A stretch of DNA of 9,342 nt from an uncultured Spirochaetaceae bacterium (GTDB lineage: Bacteria; Spirochaetota; Spirochaetia; Treponematales; Treponemataceae): positions 1 to 9,342 of the forward strand of contig CACYDQ010000261.1 of the NCBI GenBank assembly GCA_902773215.1. Direction: 5' to 3'. This document shows positions 6,764 through 9,342 of the stretch, piece after piece. The notes beneath the pieces were generated by a model. That model was not told the origin of the DNA, made no database searches, and saw only the letters and a list, made by a program, of their open reading frames with translations. Each line of letters begins with the position of its first letter. Within the stretch, counting starts at the first letter, position 1. Position numbers and translations under genes: made by a program.

Positions 6764-8935
6764 ATGAAAAGCCGCTTTTTTGTATCACGGGGACTTTGCC
6801 TTTTTATTTTGATGTCGGCCGTAGCAGGTCTTTCCGCACAAACCAGAAGCAAGAGCGCGACCAGCCTGTATGATGACGCATACCGGGAGCAGCAGGCAGG
6901 GAACTACTACGGCGCGGTGGAATCCTACCGGGAAGCCCTGCAGCTGAACCCTCAGTACGGTGACGCATGGTACAACCTTGCGACCTGTGTCTACAACCTG
7001 GGTGAATACGATCTGGCGGTCGAATACGCCGACAATGCTCTCCGCTACTCCCGCAGGACAAGCGAAATCCAGAACCTCAAGGGAATGGCACTGATATCCC
7101 TCGGACGCATGGACGAGGCCAAAGAAGTCTTCAATACGATTCTCGCCAAATACCCCAACGATATAGACGCACGGTTCGGCCTCGCCGAGCTCAAGCTCTA
7201 CGGCGGCAGCCTTTCGTCCGCCGAGAACCTTTACCTGGACGCGCTCAAGCGCGACAGCAAGAACCGCAAGGCACTCCTGAGCCTCGCCCTCGTCAGCGCC
7301 GAGGAAGGCAAGAACGACCTGGCAGAGAAATACATCAGGCAGGCAATCGAGTACCACAACGGAGACCCGGAGGTCTACTACCTCGCCTCATACCTTGCGA
7401 CCAAGCGGGGCAACCTGACCGATGCCGAGCGCCTGGTCAGGAGCGCGATACAGATAAACGCAAACTACGACCGGGCATACGAGCTTCTGTCCAACATCCT
7501 GTACGAGCAGAAACGCTACAACGAGGTCATAGACCTCTGCGACTACCGCATCTCCCGCAACAGGAACCTGACCGGGGCCTGGTATCTCAAGGGCCTGTCA
7601 CAGAAACGTCTCGGCAACAGCGAGGGGGCCATCGCGACCTTCTCCACGGGCCTCACGATCGACCCCTACGACGAGGTCATGCGCTTTGCCCTTGAGCAGA
7701 TAGCCTGCTCCACCCTCAGCGTGGAGGACTCCAGGCGGGCCAAGTGGGCGGCCTTCCACATAAACAAGGCAAGGGAGTTCAAGCGGAACTTCGACGGGCC
7801 GAGCGAGCGCTACGAGTACCAGAAAGCCCTCTCCGTGGACCCGCTCAACCAGGCGGCACGGCAAGCGTTCGCCAACATGCTCGAGCGTGACGGCTTCTAC
7901 GAGCTGTACCTGCAGCAGCTCAAGTTCATCAAGGAGAACGAGACGCTCACAAGCACGACCGAGATACAGAAGGACGAGAACACGCCCAAGACCACGGTCA
8001 AGCGGACTGCCCAGCAGGTCAAGAACGACGATACCATAGAGGCACTCGAGAGCATGATGGGCGACAACCTCGCCCACAAGTGGAACATCGACCCCTTCTA
8101 TCTGGACAAGACCCGCTGGAACATCGGAATCTACTTTGTCGAGAGCGGGGTGCAGATCCTGCATGCCGACGTGGAGGAGATTGTCTCCCTCGCCGTCGGA
8201 AGCATCTTTGAAGGAGTCCCGTCCACTGCTGTCAACGTCCAGACGACCGCAGTCTCAGGCTACGGTGACGCATACCACCAGGCACGTACCTCAGGCCGCG
8301 ACTACTTCATCATCCTCTCGGCAGGAGAGACGGAGCGGTCTTTCTCCCTTGATGCCCAGGTCTACTCCGGCAGGACAGGGACAAAGACCACCGACATGCA
8401 CATCTACCGGACAGGCAATGACCGTTTCGCCAAGACCCTCAGGAGGCTCAGGCAGGCCGTGCTCGACATTCTGCCCATACGCGGCAACATCCTGAACAAC
8501 GCGACCAACACCCTGCTCGTTGACCTTGGCAAGAGCGACGGCATCGTCAAGGGGGCCGTGTTCGATGTCGTCAAGCAGGGCAAGATAAAGACCGTAGACA
8601 CGGGAACGGGAGTCGTTTACAACAGCTCCGACACGCTCGGGACATTCACCGTCACCAAGGCCAACGAGGAGATTGCCGAGGGCGAGTACAAGAAGAAAGG
8701 CTTCTACGACGTACTGAACGTCGGCGATGAGATTGTATTGGTCAAGCTGCCCGACAATGCGGAGGGTCAGAGCGCGGACGGGAACGCCGTGACGGACACC
8801 AAGCCTGCCGCCAACGCCGAGGGAGAGCCCGCAACCCAGGCAGCGGAAACTGCCGAGAGGGAATCCCTCAAGGAAAGCATGAAGGTGCAGGCCCAAGAGT
8901 CCCCCCTCATCAACATGATTCGCTCAATACTGTGA
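6764..8935 (+). CDS. Secreted TPR-repeat protein with CsgG/LpoB-like and FlgT_C-like C-terminal domains
   Basis: The 723-residue product begins with a clear signal peptide: basic MKSRFFVSRG, a hydrophobic stretch LCLFILMSAVAG, and a likely cut after LSA at residue 25. Residues about 33-305 are some eight tandem tetratricopeptide repeats (for example AWYNLATCVYNLGEYDLAVE), with another at about 330-362. A charged linker (about 390-430) leads to a mixed alpha/beta region (about 450-572, including ARTSGRDYFIILSAGE) that resembles CsgG/LpoB/TolB-N type folds. A beta-rich module with GKSDGIVKGAVFDVVKQG and NVGDEIVLVK (about 578-661) resembles FlgT_C. An Ala/Glu-rich tail follows. I infer a periplasmic scaffold; exact function is unknown. 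The ATG at 6764 was chosen for the adjacent GGGGGGA and the signal peptide; an in-frame ATG at 6740, overlapping the previous stop, would add 8 residues. Confidence 0.85.
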   Translation: MKSRFFVSRGLCLFILMSAVAGLSAQTRSKSATSLYDDAYREQQAGNYYGAVESYREALQLNPQYGDAWYNLATCVYNLGEYDLAVEYADNALRYSRRTSEIQNLKGMALISLGRMDEAKEVFNTILAKYPNDIDARFGLAELKLYGGSLSSAENLYLDALKRDSKNRKALLSLALVSAEEGKNDLAEKYIRQAIEYHNGDPEVYYLASYLATKRGNLTDAERLVRSAIQINANYDRAYELLSNILYEQKRYNEVIDLCDYRISRNRNLTGAWYLKGLSQKRLGNSEGAIATFSTGLTIDPYDEVMRFALEQIACSTLSVEDSRRAKWAAFHINKAREFKRNFDGPSERYEYQKALSVDPLNQAARQAFANMLERDGFYELYLQQLKFIKENETLTSTTEIQKDENTPKTTVKRTAQQVKNDDTIEALESMMGDNLAHKWNIDPFYLDKTRWNIGIYFVESGVQILHADVEEIVSLAVGSIFEGVPSTAVNVQTTAVSGYGDAYHQARTSGRDYFIILSAGETERSFSLDAQVYSGRTGTKTTDMHIYRTGNDRFAKTLRRLRQAVLDILPIRGNILNNATNTLLVDLGKSDGIVKGAVFDVVKQGKIKTVDTGTGVVYNSSDTLGTFTVTKANEEIAEGEYKKKGFYDVLNVGDEIVLVKLPDNAEGQSADGNAVTDTKPAANAEGEPATQAAETAERESLKESMKVQAQESPLINMIRSIL

Positions 8936-8955
8936 GTTTTTTTGCAGTAGTCTAC

Positions 8956-8984
8956 TTGACATTTTTCGCGTGAAGTAGTAGAAC
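8956..8984 (+). promoter_or_regulatory. Sigma70-type promoter upstream of the hairpin and asnB
   Basis: A perfect TTGACA -35 at 8956-8961 is followed after 17 bases by TAGAAC at 8979-8984 (4 of 6 to the -10 consensus). Expected transcription start is near 8991, so the hairpin at 8999 begins about 8 bases into the RNA. The element lies 20 bases past the TPR stop and is the only promoter-like pair I see ahead of asnB. A short inverted repeat, CTACTT at 8952-8957 and AAGTAG at 8973-8978, spans the -35 and spacer and could serve a regulator, though it may be chance. Confidence 0.55.
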
Positions 8985-8998
8985 GTAACGCATACGGC

Positions 8999-9069
8999 AA
9001 AGACGTCGTAGATATGATTCCTTCGGGGCAGTCCGCTCCAGGAGGCATCGTGTCTACGGCGTTTTTTTT
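8999..9069 (+). terminator. Very long imperfect hairpin with U-tract: intrinsic terminator, attenuator or small RNA body
   Basis: CGTCGTAGA at 9004-9012 pairs with TCTACGGCG at 9053-9061, with one G-U. Pairing continues inward through 9013-9018 with 9047-9052, then after one mismatch CCTTC (9020-9024) with GGAGG (9041-9045), then after another mismatch GGG (9026-9028) with TCC (9037-9039). The loop is 9029-9036. Outward, AAAGA (8999-9003) can pair with the first five of the eight T at 9062-9069. The result is a stem of nearly 30 positions ending in a U-tract, oriented to stop + strand transcription. There is no comparable T-run on the other strand. It may end the long upstream operon, but a promoter lies between that operon and this hairpin, so attenuation of asnB or a free small RNA is at least as likely. 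Confidence 0.75.
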
Positions 9070-9114
9070 CGTTTAAATCACTTTTGCGGGAGGACGCTTT
9101 CGGGCGGTTTGTGT

Positions 9115-9342
9115 ATGTGCTGCGTAATGGGCTATTTTGGCAATGTTATTTCGATGAAGGAATTCCACGAGAATTTCGCCCGCACGGCTTCCCGCGGCCC
9201 CGACAGCTCCAGGATTCTGGAGAAGGACGGGGCGGTCCTCGGATTTCAGAGGCTTGCGATAATGGGGCTGGACGAGAGCGGCATGCAGCCCTTCTCGCAC
9301 AAGGGAAAGTCCCTCGTCTGCAACGGCGAGATTTACGGCATC
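9115..9342 (+). CDS. asnB: Asparagine synthase (glutamine-hydrolysing) AsnB, N-terminal part (3' end outside window)
   Basis: AsnB makes asparagine from aspartate, ATP and the ammonia released from glutamine. The 76 residues present are the start of a class II glutamine amidotransferase domain. Cys2 follows the initiator Met and becomes the N-terminal nucleophile. Also present are SRGPDSS at 26-32 (the RGPD motif), GFQRLAIMGLDESGMQPF (43-60, matching the RLxIxxL..G.QP pattern) and CNGEIYGI at 69-76 (the NGEIY glutamine-binding motif). The ATG at 9115 is fixed by the need for Cys at position 2. Its ribosome-binding site is unusual: the only good match, GGGAGGA at 9088-9094, is 20 bases away. 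The synthase domain lies outside the window, so a related amidotransferase-synthetase cannot be excluded. Confidence 0.88.
   Translation, partial: MCCVMGYFGNVISMKEFHENFARTASRGPDSSRILEKDGAVLGFQRLAIMGLDESGMQPFSHKGKSLVCNGEIYGI

Noticed and set aside
5914..6852. 312-codon open frame on the - strand opposite the CBS gene
   Set aside because: It lies wholly opposite a well-recognised CBS/CorC gene and the start of the TPR gene, has no family motifs, and is explained by the strong codon bias of the + strand genes. The other long - strand frames opposite truA, the 7TM-HD and TPR genes were dropped for the same reason.
8923..8943. CTCA/TGAG pair over the TPR stop followed by seven T as an intrinsic terminator
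   Set aside because: The stem has only four or five pairs and is AT-leaning; too weak to call, although it might help ending transcription.
8767..9048. 93-codon - strand frame from the hairpin into the TPR gene
   Set aside because: It crosses the hairpin, the promoter and the TPR 3' end, and resembles no known protein.
8999..9069. Integron attC site, tRNA or SRP RNA in the hairpin region
   Set aside because: The attC core motifs (RYYYAAC and GTTRRRY at the right ends), a tRNA T-loop and the conserved SRP GGAAGGAAGCAG-type motif are all absent on both strands.
8960..9076. 38-codon + strand frame through promoter and hairpin, with protein-like wording (YGKDVVDMIPSGQSAPGG)
   Set aside because: It begins inside the -35 element. 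Its likeness to the peptide read from the opposite strand (PPGADCPEGIIST beside PSGQSAPGGIVST) is produced by the inverted repeat itself, so the peptide pattern is not evidence for a gene.

Overview
The window is ordinary, densely packed bacterial core-genome sequence. It holds nine protein genes on two + strand transcription units, one gene on the - strand, and an unusually structured intergenic region near the right end. The gene set, moderately GC-rich codon use, a DUF2225 protein beside truA and a large secreted TPR protein suggest a spirochete, most likely a Treponema-like organism. That assignment is inference from gene content and protein style; there is no rRNA here to confirm it.

Left unit (1-1878, +): the 3' end of a holo-ACP synthase gene (acpS), a DUF2225 zinc-ribbon protein starting 1 base after it, and truA (tRNA pseudouridine synthase A) overlapping the DUF2225 stop by 8 bases. 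radC faces truA across a 32-base gap, and its 5' end lies back to back with phoH.

Central unit (2658-8935, +): a good sigma70-type promoter (TTGACG, 17 bases, TACAAT) reads into phoH, a compact 7TM-HD membrane phosphodiesterase of the PgpH/YqfF family, ybeY, a CBS-pair CorC/HlyC-type protein and a secreted TPR protein. The genes overlap or lie within 25 bases of each other and no internal terminator is visible. The order combines the enterobacterial ybeZ-ybeY-ybeX arrangement with the Firmicute phoH-yqfF-yqfG arrangement. The shared theme is probably RNA and ribosome maturation (PhoH, YbeY) plus cyclic-di-AMP breakdown (7TM-HD). The TPR protein looks like an envelope assembly or scaffold factor.

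Right end (8936-9342): a 179-base intergenic region has a promoter with a perfect -35 (TTGACA, 17 bases, TAGAAC). About 15 bases after its -10 begins a long, nearly continuous imperfect hairpin followed by eight T. Beyond it starts asnB, glutamine-dependent asparagine synthase, cut by the window end. The promoter-hairpin-U-tract module is either a transcription attenuator of asnB or a free-standing small RNA of about 80 nt, and is the least explained element here. I see no mobile elements, CRISPR arrays, tRNA or rRNA genes.
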